Below are positions 18,259-27,266 of a stretch of DNA of 64,000 nucleotides, piece after piece. The notes under the pieces were generated by a model. That model had not been told where the DNA came from, did no database searches, and worked only from the letters and a program-made list of their open reading frames with translations. The stretch comes from an uncultured bacterium (GTDB lineage Bacteria > Planctomycetota > UBA8108 > UBA1146): positions 1 through 64,000 of the forward strand of contig CAJXMG010000012.1 in the NCBI GenBank assembly GCA_913056395.1. The letters run 5' to 3'. Each line of letters begins with the position of its first letter. Within the stretch, counting starts at the first letter, position 1. A program made the translations under genes and the position numbers.

Positions 18259-19346
18259 TGCACTTTTTCAACCCGCTTCTTTCGCATTGGGCGACTCAGA
18301 CCGGACCCAGCTTCTGGCTGCCGGCACCTGTTTCCAACTTTGCGGACACCGTCGACGGAGACTTCTACTTCGTTTACTGGGTTTCCATTTTCTTCCTGGT
18401 TTTGATCACTGCACTGTTGGTGATCTTCATGATGAAATTCAAGGCTCCGGAGGGGCAGAAAGCCACCAGTCAGAATGATCACAACCTGATCCTTGAGGTG
18501 GCCTGGACCGGTATCCCCGTGATTCTGTCCTTCATGATGTTCTGGTACGGATACAAGGGTTACGTGGCGATGGCCACCGCTCCGTCCAATGCCATGACCG
18601 TCACTGCCGAAGCTTCCCGTTGGCTGTGGAACTTTACCTATCCGACCAATGGTGCGGTGGTCCCCGGTGCTTCCGAGGATTTCAATGAGATCCGCATGGG
18701 AGTTCGGGATGGATCCCTGACTCCGGAAGCTGCAGCTGAGAGAGAATCCAAGGTTCTGGAGAAAGCCGGATTGCATGTTCCCGTGAACACTCCGGTGAAG
18801 ATCAAGGTCATGGCTACCGACGTGTTGCACTCCCTTTTCATTCCCGCTTTCCGGGTCAAAAAGGACTGCGTGCCAGGCCGTATCGGTGAACTCTGGTTTG
18901 AGGCGACGGAACCGGGAGTCTACGACCTGCTCTGTACCGAGTATTGTGGACAGGGCCACTCGCTGATGCACAGCAAGGTGGTGGTTCACGAGAGCCAGGA
19001 AAGTTTCGAGAAGTGGCTCGAAGTGGCGGCCTCCTACGATGAGACCCTGCCCTTTGAGCAGTTGGGGGAGATCGTCTGGAAACGCAAGGGCTGTGTTTCC
19101 TGTCACAGTCTGGACGGTTCCAACAAGGTGGGACCGACCTGGCAGGGAGCATTTGGATCCCTGCGTCAATACACCGAGAACGGTGTTGCAGGATCGACGA
19201 CTGTCGACGAAGCCTACATCGAAGAATCGATCCGATACCCGATGAAAAAGATTGCCGATGGATACCCCGGTCAGATGCCGGTGGTGAAGTTGACCGACAA
19301 GGAGATCCTCTGGGTCACCGAGTTCATCAAGAGCCTCGGCAAGTAA
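18255..19346 (+). CDS. ctaC: Cytochrome c oxidase subunit II with fused cytochrome c domain (caa3 type)
   Basis: CuA-bearing subunit II of a caa3-type terminal oxidase, 363 residues. Two membrane hairpin segments (about 37-60 and 80-102) are followed by the cupredoxin domain with WLWNFTYPTNG, DVLHSLFIP and the CuA ligands in CTEYCGQGHSLMH. A C-terminal cytochrome c domain with CVSCH near residue 280 and the likely axial methionine in GYPGQMP completes it. The fused heme domain lets it take electrons directly from ACIII. The start codon overlaps the SCO1 stop. Confidence 0.95.
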   Translation: MMHFFNPLLSHWATQTGPSFWLPAPVSNFADTVDGDFYFVYWVSIFFLVLITALLVIFMMKFKAPEGQKATSQNDHNLILEVAWTGIPVILSFMMFWYGYKGYVAMATAPSNAMTVTAEASRWLWNFTYPTNGAVVPGASEDFNEIRMGVRDGSLTPEAAAERESKVLEKAGLHVPVNTPVKIKVMATDVLHSLFIPAFRVKKDCVPGRIGELWFEATEPGVYDLLCTEYCGQGHSLMHSKVVVHESQESFEKWLEVAASYDETLPFEQLGEIVWKRKGCVSCHSLDGSNKVGPTWQGAFGSLRQYTENGVAGSTTVDEAYIEESIRYPMKKIADGYPGQMPVVKLTDKEILWVTEFIKSLGK

Positions 19347-19358
19347 GGAGCAGAGAAT

Positions 19359-21095
19359 ATGAATCCCAACGACCAAGCCCCTTCCGGCTCCGAAGTTTCC
19401 TCGCAGGAGACCGCCAAGGTCGCTCCGGAGACAACCGAGTCTGGTCCCAGTTACCTGACCGTGACCAAGACCTTCGCCTCCTGGGCCCTGACCCTGGATC
19501 ACAAGCGCATTGGCCTGATGTATCTGGTCGGTGTCCTGGGGATGTTTTTCCTCGGGGGAGTCTTCGCGCTGCTGGTGAGAACCGAGCTGTTCTCTCCGAT
19601 GCCGTTGATCACTCCGCTCTTTGCAGCTGATCCGGGGGCACAGGCTGATCTTTACAACCAGTGGTTCACGACCCATGGTGCGATCATGGTGTTTCTGGTG
19701 ATTATCCCGGGGGTTCCAGCGGCGTTGGGCAACTTTGTCCTGCCTCTGCTTCTGGGAGCAAAGGATGTGGCATTCCCAAGGCTGAACCTGAGTTCGTTCT
19801 ACCTGTGGATTTGTGGTGCTGCATTCTTCATTTACGTCCTTTTCAGTGGCGGAGTGGATACCGGGTGGACCTTCTACACTCCTTACTCCACGGATACTTC
19901 CACTGCGGTGATTCCTGCAGTGGTGGGCGTCTTCATTCTGGGATTCTCCAGTATCTTTACCGGTCTGAACTTCATCGTGACGATCCACAAGATGCGGCCC
20001 AAGGGAATGACCTGGTTCAACATGCCGCTGTTCCTCTGGGGAACCTACTCCACGGCGGTCATCCAGGTTCTGGCGACTCCGGTTCTGGGAATCACCCTGT
20101 TGCTGCTGATTCTTGAACGAACTTTGGGTATCGGTATTTTCGACCCCCAAAACGGGGGAGACCCGGTGCTCTATCAGCACTTCTTCTGGTTCTACAGTCA
20201 CCCTGCGGTGTACATCATGATCATTCCCGCCATGGGAGTGATCAGTGAGATCATCTCCGTCCACAGCCACAAGAGAATCTTTGGTTACCGCTACATTGGT
20301 TATTCCTCTGTCGCGATCGCCATCTTCTCGTTCATCGTCTGGGGACACCACATGTTCACCAGTGGCCAGTCGACGGTCATGAACATCATCTTCAGTGGAA
20401 TCACCTTCTCTGTGGGAATCCCCTCGGCGATCAAGGTCTTCAACTGGATCGCAACGATGTACAAGGGGTCACTGACCCTCAATACGACGATGCTGTACGG
20501 GATTGCATTCATCTTCCTGTTCACCATCGGTGGATTGACGGGCCTTTTCCTCGGTGTGTTGAGCATCGACACCCATCTTCATGACACGTACTTCGTGGTC
20601 GCCCACTTCCACTACGTCATGATGGGAAGTGCACTGATTGCCTTCATCGGTGGTCTTCACCACTGGTGGCCGAAGATGACCGGAAAGATGTTCAGCGAAT
20701 TTTGGGGCAGGATTGCCTGCACTCTCGTTTTCATCGGTTTCAACCTGACCTTCATTCCGCAGTTTGTCATGGGATCTCTCGGCATGCCTCGCAGGTACTA
20801 CACCTACCAGGACAAGTTTGAGATTTACCATCAGCTTTCCACCGTGGGAGCTTATGTGATGGCTGTTGGCTTCTTCATGACAGCTTTCTACCTGTTGCAG
20901 TCACTCGCCTCGGGTAAAAAAGCACCGAGCAACCCGTGGGGTGGCAACAGTCTGGAATGGCACACTCCGTCACCTCCGCCGCTGGAAAACTTCCACGGCG
21001 TGCCTTCGGCGACGGATCCATACGAGCTTGATCACTTTGACTACGACCCGGTCACCGGGAACTACTCGAGTCGAACCACTGCCGGTTCGGCCTGA
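19359..21095 (+). CDS. ctaD: Cytochrome c oxidase subunit I
   Basis: Catalytic heme-copper subunit, 578 residues with about 12 membrane segments. Heme a and heme a3-CuB ligands are visible: the low-spin histidine in [11 protein letters not shown], the CuB/Tyr region [19 protein letters not shown], the HH pair in [11 protein letters not shown], and the [16 protein letters not shown] segment with the remaining heme ligands. It reduces O2 to water while pumping protons. It begins 12 bases after ctaC with an AAGGAGCAG ribosome site and lies in the middle of the operon. Confidence 0.97.
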   Translation: MNPNDQAPSGSEVSSQETAKVAPETTESGPSYLTVTKTFASWALTLDHKRIGLMYLVGVLGMFFLGGVFALLVRTELFSPMPLITPLFAADPGAQADLYNQWFTTHGAIMVFLVIIPGVPAALGNFVLPLLLGAKDVAFPRLNLSSFYLWICGAAFFIYVLFSGGVDTGWTFYTPYSTDTSTAVIPAVVGVFILGFSSIFTGLNFIVTIHKMRPKGMTWFNMPLFLWGTYSTAVIQVLATPVLGITLLLLILERTLGIGIFDPQNGGDPVLYQHFFWFYSHPAVYIMIIPAMGVISEIISVHSHKRIFGYRYIGYSSVAIAIFSFIVWGHHMFTSGQSTVMNIIFSGITFSVGIPSAIKVFNWIATMYKGSLTLNTTMLYGIAFIFLFTIGGLTGLFLGVLSIDTHLHDTYFVVAHFHYVMMGSALIAFIGGLHHWWPKMTGKMFSEFWGRIACTLVFIGFNLTFIPQFVMGSLGMPRRYYTYQDKFEIYHQLSTVGAYVMAVGFFMTAFYLLQSLASGKKAPSNPWGGNSLEWHTPSPPPLENFHGVPSATDPYELDHFDYDPVTGNYSSRTTAGSA

Positions 21096-21109
21096 AGATG
21101 GGAGATGGG

Positions 21110-22087
21110 ATGAGCGGCGACGCGCATCAGGACAACAGCGAAGGGGCTGCCGAAACCCACCACGGTGGGCACGGAGAAGGGCATGACCATGGACATGGTC
21201 ACTCTCCGCACCTGGCACACCACTTCGACAGTCTCGATCAGCAGTTCGAAGCAGGAAAGCTGGGAATGTGGCTTTTCCTGGCAACCGAAGTGCTGCTTTT
21301 CGGAGGCCTGTTTGTTTTTTACACAGTCTATAAAGCAAACCACCCTGACCTGTTTGAATGGGGAAGCCAATTCCTCGACAAGCGGTGGGGGGCCACCAAC
21401 ACGATGGTGCTGCTGTTTTCTTCCCTGACGATGGCGATGGCTGTCAGGGAGGCCCAGTTGGGCAGAAAGAACAGAATCCTGTTCTATCTGGCAGTCACCT
21501 TCATCTGTGGTTTGGGCTTCATGGGAATCAAGTACCTTGAGTATTCCAAGAAGTTCCATGAGGGGTTGTTCCCCGGGAAAAGTTTTTCCTACGCCACAGT
21601 GGATGCCGCAGAACAGGAGCGTGCGAGGATCGAAAGAGAATCTCTCGATTCCCTGATTCCGCCCAAGGCTCCCGAAGCCAATCCCAAAGAGATCGAGCCG
21701 ATTGCCAAGACTCAGGCTAAAGGTCCGGCTCTCCCACCAACAGGGTTGGCTGTCAACATGGGCAAGGATGAGATGAAAGCCAAACTCAAAGAGGAATCGA
21801 AGTACCCTTCGAATCCCGACGAGTTGTACATCGCTCCCTACCATGTTCCGACGGTACCCCGGCCGGAGAATGCCCATGTGTTTTTCAGTATTTACTTCTG
21901 CCTCACCGGCCTTCACGGCATTCACGTGCTGATCGGAATGGCCGTCATGGTGTGGCTGATGTGGTTGGTGATGAAGGACAAGATCGGCAAGGAGTTCTTT
22001 ACTCCGGTGGATCTGGGTGGACTCTACTGGCACCTGGTGGATCTGATCTGGATCTACCTCTTCCCACTGCTTTATCTGGTTGAATAG
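21110..22087 (+). CDS. ctaE: Cytochrome c oxidase subunit III with His-rich N-terminus and long inserted loop
   Basis: Membrane subunit III of the caa3 oxidase, 325 residues from the preferred ATG at 21110 (GGAG at 21101-21104; the in-frame ATG at 21098 has no ribosome site). Family motifs are KLGMWLFLATEVLLFGGLF, GLHGIHVLIGMAVM and YWHLVDLIWIYLFPLLYL. Two oddities stand out: a histidine-rich N-terminus (about residues 17-38, HHGGHGEGHDHGHGH) and a hydrophilic insertion of about 100 residues (about 150-255) between the third and fourth membrane segments, rich in Lys, Glu and Pro, which the family normally lacks. Confidence 0.92.
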   Translation: MSGDAHQDNSEGAAETHHGGHGEGHDHGHGHSPHLAHHFDSLDQQFEAGKLGMWLFLATEVLLFGGLFVFYTVYKANHPDLFEWGSQFLDKRWGATNTMVLLFSSLTMAMAVREAQLGRKNRILFYLAVTFICGLGFMGIKYLEYSKKFHEGLFPGKSFSYATVDAAEQERARIERESLDSLIPPKAPEANPKEIEPIAKTQAKGPALPPTGLAVNMGKDEMKAKLKEESKYPSNPDELYIAPYHVPTVPRPENAHVFFSIYFCLTGLHGIHVLIGMAVMVWLMWLVMKDKIGKEFFTPVDLGGLYWHLVDLIWIYLFPLLYLVE

Positions 22088-22095
22088 GAGGATCC

Positions 22096-22539
22096 ATGGA
22101 AGCTCTTTTGAATAATGTGGATCTTCTGATTCTGTCGGCGTTTTTCTTGTGTCTGATCGCGACCCTGATCGTGACCAAGGCGAACAAGGGCAATAAGGAT
22201 CCCCATCCGGTGGTCGGTCACATGACTTCGACCCCTCTGTTGTTGACGATTTTGACAGCGTTGCTCTTTCTCACCTGGCTGACGGTGGGTGTCTCCTATG
22301 TTGACATGGGAGATCTCAATATCGTTGTGGCCATGGGTGTGGCAACCATCAAGGCGTCCCTCGTAGGGCTTTACTTCATGCACCTGCGCTGGGATCGCCC
22401 GTTCAATGCCATCATTCTGGTCGGATCTCTGCTCTTTCTGGGCATCTTTTTGGGCTTCGCCCTTCTCGATACCGGGGAATATCAGGAGAATTTGTACACC
22501 GACAGTGCAACACTTGAAGCCCAGGGGCTGACAGACTGA
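22096..22539 (+). CDS. ctaF: Cytochrome c oxidase subunit IV, prokaryotic type
   Basis: Small 147-residue membrane subunit of the caa3 oxidase with three hydrophobic segments (about 8-27, 48-69 and 93-124). The pattern LTVGVSYVDMGDLNIVVAMG followed by IKASLVGLYFMHLRWDRPFN is typical of the bacterial subunit IV family. An AGGAGG-like site overlaps the end of ctaE and gives a short spacer to the ATG. It is the fourth oxidase gene of the operon and its place supports the call. Confidence 0.9.
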   Translation: MEALLNNVDLLILSAFFLCLIATLIVTKANKGNKDPHPVVGHMTSTPLLLTILTALLFLTWLTVGVSYVDMGDLNIVVAMGVATIKASLVGLYFMHLRWDRPFNAIILVGSLLFLGIFLGFALLDTGEYQENLYTDSATLEAQGLTD

Positions 22540-22570
22540 TTCGAGAGGTGGGGGAAGAACAGGAGCGATC

Positions 22571-23182
22571 GTGCCCGGAGCGGTGGAACATCAGGAAAAG
22601 TTTGTGGGGGAGATCCCATCCCCTCCCAATCCTGCCGTCCTGCAAATGGGTATGTGGCTCTTTTTGGCCTCACTGGGGATCTTTTTTGTCGCCAGTGTGA
22701 TCGGAATCGTTCTTGTGAGGAACTCTTCCCCCAACTGGGGGCAAGGGAGTCCCTCTCTCCCGGACACTGCATGGGTCAGCACCGGCATCATCCTGCTGTT
22801 GAGTGTTTTCTCCCAACTGGGAGTCCATTTTATTGGCAAAGACGCCCTTCGCAGGTTCAAGGCCTGCATGCTCACTGTTTTCTTTCTGGGTTTCGCATTC
22901 CTTTATGTCCAGGAAAATGTCTGGCAGCAGTTACTCACATCTGGCAACGGACAATTCAATGCCTCGTCCTCCCTGCTGGGATGGTGCATTTATTCCCTTG
23001 GATTGATTCATGCCCTTCACCTGGCGGGTGGATTGATTTTTCAGTCCCTTGTCACCGTCCGGTCCATGACCGGAGGTTACTGGAGTCTTCACCATGATCT
23101 GGTGAAACAGGTCAATCTTTATTGGCACTTTCTGGGAGTGGTCTGGTTCGGACTTTTCGCGTTCCTGCTGTGGTTGGTCTAG
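22571..23182 (+). CDS. Second cytochrome c oxidase subunit III-like protein
   Basis: A 203-residue membrane protein of the heme-copper oxidase subunit III superfamily with about five hydrophobic segments. MGMWLFLASLGIFFVASV near the start and LHHDLVKQVNLYWHFLGVVWFGLFAFLLWLV at the end match the family, whose last segment usually reads YWHFVDVVWIxLF. It is shorter than CtaE and lies at the end of the same operon. The GTG start at 22571 has AGGAG at 22561-22565, five bases away. It may be an extra or alternative subunit III. Its TAG stop shares a CTAG with the stop of the convergent gene. Confidence 0.83.
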   Translation: MPGAVEHQEKFVGEIPSPPNPAVLQMGMWLFLASLGIFFVASVIGIVLVRNSSPNWGQGSPSLPDTAWVSTGIILLLSVFSQLGVHFIGKDALRRFKACMLTVFFLGFAFLYVQENVWQQLLTSGNGQFNASSSLLGWCIYSLGLIHALHLAGGLIFQSLVTVRSMTGGYWSLHHDLVKQVNLYWHFLGVVWFGLFAFLLWLV

Positions 23183-24159
23183 GGGCCTTCGACAGGGATC
23201 TCGCGAGCATGGGTTGCGAACCACGAGCTGATCAGGAAGGGGCTTTCGGAAGAATAGGTCTTCTGAAGATCGTCCGTCAGGACTCCCAGCCTTTCTGATC
23301 CGTTTCCGGAAACCATGACCCGATCCAGATTTTTTGGCCCTGCAGGAGCTTTGGGTGAGTAGGGGTATTTGGGCAAGTCTCTCTGGCGGTAGGGCAGATA
23401 GGGTTCTTTCTTGTAATAGTTTCGGTGGCTTTCGAGCATGGCCATGACATCCGTATCGGGAGCGGTTTCAAGCCAGTTCTCCCAGGTGGTCAAGGTGAAG
23501 GGCAGAAACTTGAGTGCTTCACCCTTTCTCGGGCCAGTGAGTGCACTGCCGTCTAGGGGACTCCACAAGCTTTCCTGACTTCTCATTCCCTGTCCAAGTC
23601 GATCATTGATCAACAAACAGCAATCGAGAACCAGACCCGAGTTTCCATAGAGGGGCGGCGTTTCACCGGGGGCGTTGACGGTTCGCTCGAATACGGCAAT
23701 CGTCTCGGACAGCGGGTGATAAACCACGCAAATCGGTTTGCCTCCGACAACGTCATTGACGACTTCATGCCATTGCAACAGGCGCAGTGGATATGCACGC
23801 GATTGATCGCCGAAGGTGATTCCGACCACTTCACTGGAAGAGACGAGAAAGCGTTTGCGGAAGTTTTTTGACAGTTCTTCGACTTTGTCCTGTCCCCAGG
23901 TTTCGGGGAGATCGACAGCAATGATTTGGCCGGGTGCTCCCCAGCGCAAAAAGTCGGGATCATTGAGCAACTCATCGGGAAGCGCGAAACCGTTTGTTTT
24001 GAAAGCCTCTGGTCCCAACTGGTCGACTTCTTCAATTGCTCGCATCAAATGCGGGAGGCGCCATGCCACCACAGCGAGGATCAACAGGAGCAATCCTCCA
24101 AGAAGCAGTCCAAGACCATTCCCTGAGTTATCGGTAGAAGGAGTTTCCGGATTCATCAT
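23179..24159 (-). CDS. DUF3179 family membrane-anchored protein
   Basis: A 326-residue protein with an N-terminal membrane anchor (about residues 13-34) and an extracytoplasmic DUF3179-like domain. Typical stretches are VVGITFGDQSRAYPLRLLQWHEVVND, GKPICVVYHPLS and the later SQESLWSPLDGSALTGP. The biochemical function of the family is not known to me. The gene follows ctaB with a four-base ATGA overlap and is convergent with the second subunit III gene, so it is embedded among heme-copper oxidase genes; a role in oxidase biogenesis or redox homeostasis is a guess from context only. Confidence 0.82.
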   Translation of the reverse strand: MMNPETPSTDNSGNGLGLLLGGLLLLILAVVAWRLPHLMRAIEEVDQLGPEAFKTNGFALPDELLNDPDFLRWGAPGQIIAVDLPETWGQDKVEELSKNFRKRFLVSSSEVVGITFGDQSRAYPLRLLQWHEVVNDVVGGKPICVVYHPLSETIAVFERTVNAPGETPPLYGNSGLVLDCCLLINDRLGQGMRSQESLWSPLDGSALTGPRKGEALKFLPFTLTTWENWLETAPDTDVMAMLESHRNYYKKEPYLPYRQRDLPKYPYSPKAPAGPKNLDRVMVSGNGSERLGVLTDDLQKTYSSESPFLISSWFATHAREIPVEGP

Positions 24160-25115
24160 GACCCCGAACTGATCACCAGAGCCGAAAGAACTGGTGGTAG
24201 GTAAATCAGGCTGGCAAAAAAGAGTTTTCTTGCCGCAGGCTTATCCCTGTGCAGGGCCAGTTGGTAAGAGCGCAGGGTCATCAGGAATCCGCCCAGATTT
24301 GCTACCGCAAGATAGAGAAGTCCAGCATGACCGGTCAGCGTGGGAGAGAGACTGACCCCCCAGAGGAGTAGTGACCAGATCACCGAAATCCTCGCTGTCC
24401 GGTGACCCTCAGGGTCGACACTCGGCAGCATTTTGAATCCGGCTTTTTCGTACTCCTCCCGATGCATCCATGCGATGGCGAGGAAGTGCGGGATTTGCCA
24501 GATGAAAAGAATTCCGAAGAGTGCAAGACCCACCGGATGCCATGGACTTCCTCCGGCCCCGCACCAACCGATCAGGGGAGGCAAGGCTCCCGGAATCGCA
24601 CCGAGAATGGTATTGAGCGGAGTCCGTTTTTTCAGGGGGGTGTAGACGAGGACATAGAGGATCAGGCTGACAAATCCGAGAATCGCCGTAAGAGGGTTAC
24701 CCTGCCACCACAAGAGCACAGTGCCACTGGAAGCCAACAGGGTGGCGTAGGGAAGAACAACTGCTGCTCCAATTCTCCCCTTTGCGGTGGCACGAACTGC
24801 GGTCCGCCGCATCAACTGATCCTGTTTTCGTTCCCAGAGCATGTTCAGGGAATTTGCAGCGGCGGCGAGGAGAGCGGTACCCAGACTCAGGGCGATCAGA
24901 ACGGTCCAGCGTTCCAGCCATGCTGTGGTGGTGCCCGTGAATCGAGAGTTCCAGGTTTCAGGGAATGCCCAGGATGTCGCCACGCCGAGGCTGGCGGTCA
25001 GTACCACCAGCATCGTCAATCGGGGCTTGGCAAGCTGGAGGAGGTCTGACAGCAGTGTTGGCTGCTGAACCTCACCCATGCCTGTATCCCCAGATTCGGC
25101 TTCAGGTTTGGACAA
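24156..25115 (-). CDS. ctaB: Protoheme IX farnesyltransferase (heme O synthase)
   Basis: UbiA-family membrane prenyltransferase that adds farnesyl to protoheme, giving heme O for CtaA. The 319-residue product has about eight hydrophobic segments and the catalytic motifs NSLNMLWERKQDQLMRRT and a later YTPLKKRTPLNTILGAIPGALPPLIGW with the KMLPSVDPEG loop. The TTG at 25115 has GGGAG seven bases upstream on the minus strand; an internal ATG (start at 25079) is a possible alternative. It is transcribed away from the SUF regulator gene and overlaps the DUF3179 gene downstream. Confidence 0.93.
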   Translation of the reverse strand: MSKPEAESGDTGMGEVQQPTLLSDLLQLAKPRLTMLVVLTASLGVATSWAFPETWNSRFTGTTTAWLERWTVLIALSLGTALLAAAANSLNMLWERKQDQLMRRTAVRATAKGRIGAAVVLPYATLLASSGTVLLWWQGNPLTAILGFVSLILYVLVYTPLKKRTPLNTILGAIPGALPPLIGWCGAGGSPWHPVGLALFGILFIWQIPHFLAIAWMHREEYEKAGFKMLPSVDPEGHRTARISVIWSLLLWGVSLSPTLTGHAGLLYLAVANLGGFLMTLRSYQLALHRDKPAARKLFFASLIYLPPVLSALVISSGS

Positions 25116-25248
25116 TGTGGTCTCCCGTCTGAGGTGAGTTTAGGGTCTGGAAGACAATTCGACCACCGGACCCAAGAGGCCCATCGGGATTGCTTGACCG
25201 ATACGGCTGGAGTGGGAGAATCAAATCAGGACCAAAGTTGTCCCCTTT

Positions 25249-25277
25249 TTGAAAGTAACAGGAGTGGCCTCTATTTG
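25249..25277 (+). promoter_or_regulatory. Candidate promoter of the SUF operon
   Basis: TTGAAA (25249-25254) and TATTTG (25272-25277) are separated by 17 bases, a plausible -35/-10 pair 67 bases before the regulator gene. The -10 is a poor match, so this is tentative. Confidence 0.3.
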
Positions 25278-25284
25278 CGGATTT

Positions 25285-25296
25285 GCCATATTTGGC
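25285..25296. promoter_or_regulatory. Candidate Rrf2 operator
   Basis: Inverted repeat GCCA-N4-TGGC immediately downstream of the candidate -10, where a bound repressor would block initiation. Autoregulation by Rrf2/IscR-type proteins is common in SUF operons. The site is short and may be chance. Confidence 0.22.
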
Positions 25297-25344
25297 GGCC
25301 CGGATTTGAGTGCAACGACAGAGGGCGAACTGACAGGCGACTGA

Positions 25345-25824
25345 ATGCTGAGACTCAACCGTCAGACTGACTATGGGATCATGATCCTGACCTGCCTGGT
25401 CCGGGAAGATGACAAGGCGATGCCCCCACGGTTGCTGTCTGCACCGGAAATCGCCACGGCTTCCGGTCTGGCACTCCCGAATGTCAGCAAGATTCTCAAG
25501 GCCCTCGTGCGTGGAGGAATTCTCCAGTCCAGGCGGGGGGTTCAGGGTGGGTATCAACTTTCACGACTTCCCGCCGAGATTTCGATTCAGCAAATCATTA
25601 CTGCGCTGGATGGGCCGATTTCGATGACAGATTGCGCCGGTGAAGGACCGGAGCAGTGTGACGTCAGCTCGCTGTGCCCCATGAGCGCCAATTGGAAATA
25701 CATCAACGACAAGATCGTGGAGACCCTGGAGAGTATCACCCTCGAACAGATGGCGATTCCAGGGGGCGTGCTGGCAGCCGCCAACAACGATTCAAATTCC
25801 ACCAGAAACCCAGAAGGGGAATGA
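25345..25824 (+). CDS. Rrf2/IscR-type iron-sulfur-responsive transcriptional regulator
   Basis: A 159-residue DNA-binding protein with the Rrf2 winged helix (residues 1-80: [34 protein letters not shown] and the wing [13 protein letters not shown]). Three cysteines, Cys97, Cys105 and Cys111 (spacing C-x7-C-x5-C), match the cluster-binding triad of IscR/SufR-like regulators. As first gene of the SUF operon it most likely senses cluster supply and represses the operon. Its stop overlaps the start of sufB (TGATG). Confidence 0.9.
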   Translation: MLRLNRQTDYGIMILTCLVREDDKAMPPRLLSAPEIATASGLALPNVSKILKALVRGGILQSRRGVQGGYQLSRLPAEISIQQIITALDGPISMTDCAGEGPEQCDVSSLCPMSANWKYINDKIVETLESITLEQMAIPGGVLAAANNDSNSTRNPEGE

Positions 25825-27266
25825 TGTCGGAAGCAGAAGAGTTACAGAAACTCGCAGACAAGGAATACGAATTCGGTTTCGTCACAGACGTCGAATCGGA
25901 CTCCTTGCCACCAGGTCTTGATGAAGACACTATCCGGGAAATCGTCCGCAGAAAGGGCGAGCCGGATTGGCTTCTCGAATATCGTCTCAAGGCTTTCCGC
26001 CATTGGCAGACGATGGAGGATCCGGCCTGGGCGAAGGTCAACAAAAATGTCGTCAATTACCAGGACCTGATTTACTACAGTGCTCCCAAACCGAAAAAGC
26101 AGTTGGAGAGTCTGGACGAAGTCGATCCGGAGTTGTTGGAGACCTTCGAAAAGCTGGGGATCTCCCTGGAGGAACAGAAGCGCCTCAGCAATGTCGCCGT
26201 GGATGCGGTTTTCGACAGTGTCTCCGTGGCGACGACCTTCAGTGACAAGTTGGCAGAACTGGGGATCATCTTCTGTTCCTTCAGTGAAGCGGTCAAAGAG
26301 CACCCCGAGCTGGTTCGCAAGTATCTGGGATCGGTCGTTCCCTACACAGACAATTTTTACTCAGCACTGAACTCAGCAGTCTTTTCGGATGGTTCTTTCT
26401 GCTACATCCCCAAAGGTGTCGCATGTCCGATGGAACTGTCGACCTATTTCCGGATCAATGCTGCGGGAACGGGCCAGTTTGAGCGGACTCTGATCGTTGC
26501 CGATGAAGGCTCGACGGTGTCCTACCTCGAGGGCTGTACGGCTCCCATGCGTGATGAAAACCAGCTTCACGCGGCGGTGGTCGAGCTCGTCGCTCTCGAA
26601 GAAGCCACCATCAAGTACTCGACGGTTCAGAACTGGTATCCCGGCGACGCCGACGGCGTTGGTGGAATCTACAACTTCGTGACCAAGCGAGGTCTCTGTA
26701 AAGGGGACCGCTCAAAGATCTCCTGGACTCAGGTTGAGACGGGCAGTGCCATCACCTGGAAATATCCTTCCTGCATTCTTCAGGGAGATGATTCCATCGG
26801 AGAGTTTTACTCGGTGGCCCTGACCAACAATTTCCAGCAAGCCGATACCGGAACCAAGATGGTCCACCTCGGCAAGCGCACCAAGTCGACGATCATCTCG
26901 AAGGGTATCAGTGCCGGTAAAGGGCAAAATACCTACCGTGGCCTGGTCGACATTAAAAAGGGTGCGGAAGACGCACGAAACTTTTCACAGTGTGATTCGA
27001 TGCTTCTGGGTGATCGCTGTGGCGCACATACCTTCCCCTACGTGGAGGTGAGGAATCCGAGTGCCAAGGTTGAGCACGAAGCCACCACCTCAAAGATCGG
27101 TGAGGACCAGATCTTTTATTGCAATCAGAGGGGCATTTCGACAGAGGATGCCGTCTCGATGATCGTCAATGGCTTCTGCAAGGAGGTCTTCAGCGAGCTG
27201 CCGATGGAGTTTGCTGTAGAAGCCCAGAAGTTGTTGGCGGTGAGTCTCGAGGGGAGCGTCGGTTGA
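25824..27266 (+). CDS. sufB: Fe-S cluster assembly scaffold SufB
   Basis: Scaffold subunit of the SufBC2D complex on which Fe-S clusters are built; 480 residues. Recognisable blocks are [100 protein letters not shown] and the C-terminal [23 protein letters not shown]. The start is one of two adjacent ATGs; 25824 is better spaced from AGGGG (25815-25819) than 25821. The frame is open further upstream, but only as a shadow of the regulator gene. One-base overlap with sufC. Confidence 0.97.
   Translation: MSEAEELQKLADKEYEFGFVTDVESDSLPPGLDEDTIREIVRRKGEPDWLLEYRLKAFRHWQTMEDPAWAKVNKNVVNYQDLIYYSAPKPKKQLESLDEVDPELLETFEKLGISLEEQKRLSNVAVDAVFDSVSVATTFSDKLAELGIIFCSFSEAVKEHPELVRKYLGSVVPYTDNFYSALNSAVFSDGSFCYIPKGVACPMELSTYFRINAAGTGQFERTLIVADEGSTVSYLEGCTAPMRDENQLHAAVVELVALEEATIKYSTVQNWYPGDADGVGGIYNFVTKRGLCKGDRSKISWTQVETGSAITWKYPSCILQGDDSIGEFYSVALTNNFQQADTGTKMVHLGKRTKSTIISKGISAGKGQNTYRGLVDIKKGAEDARNFSQCDSMLLGDRCGAHTFPYVEVRNPSAKVEHEATTSKIGEDQIFYCNQRGISTEDAVSMIVNGFCKEVFSELPMEFAVEAQKLLAVSLEGSVG

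Noticed and set aside
18237-20351. Long open frame of 704 codons on the minus strand opposite ctaC and ctaD
   Set aside because: Low-complexity His/Asp/Gln-rich translation, typical of the shadow of GC-biased membrane protein genes; ctaC and ctaD are certain.
24024-24126. Small plus-strand frames inside the DUF3179 gene
   Set aside because: They are shadows of the minus-strand gene and have no ribosome sites.
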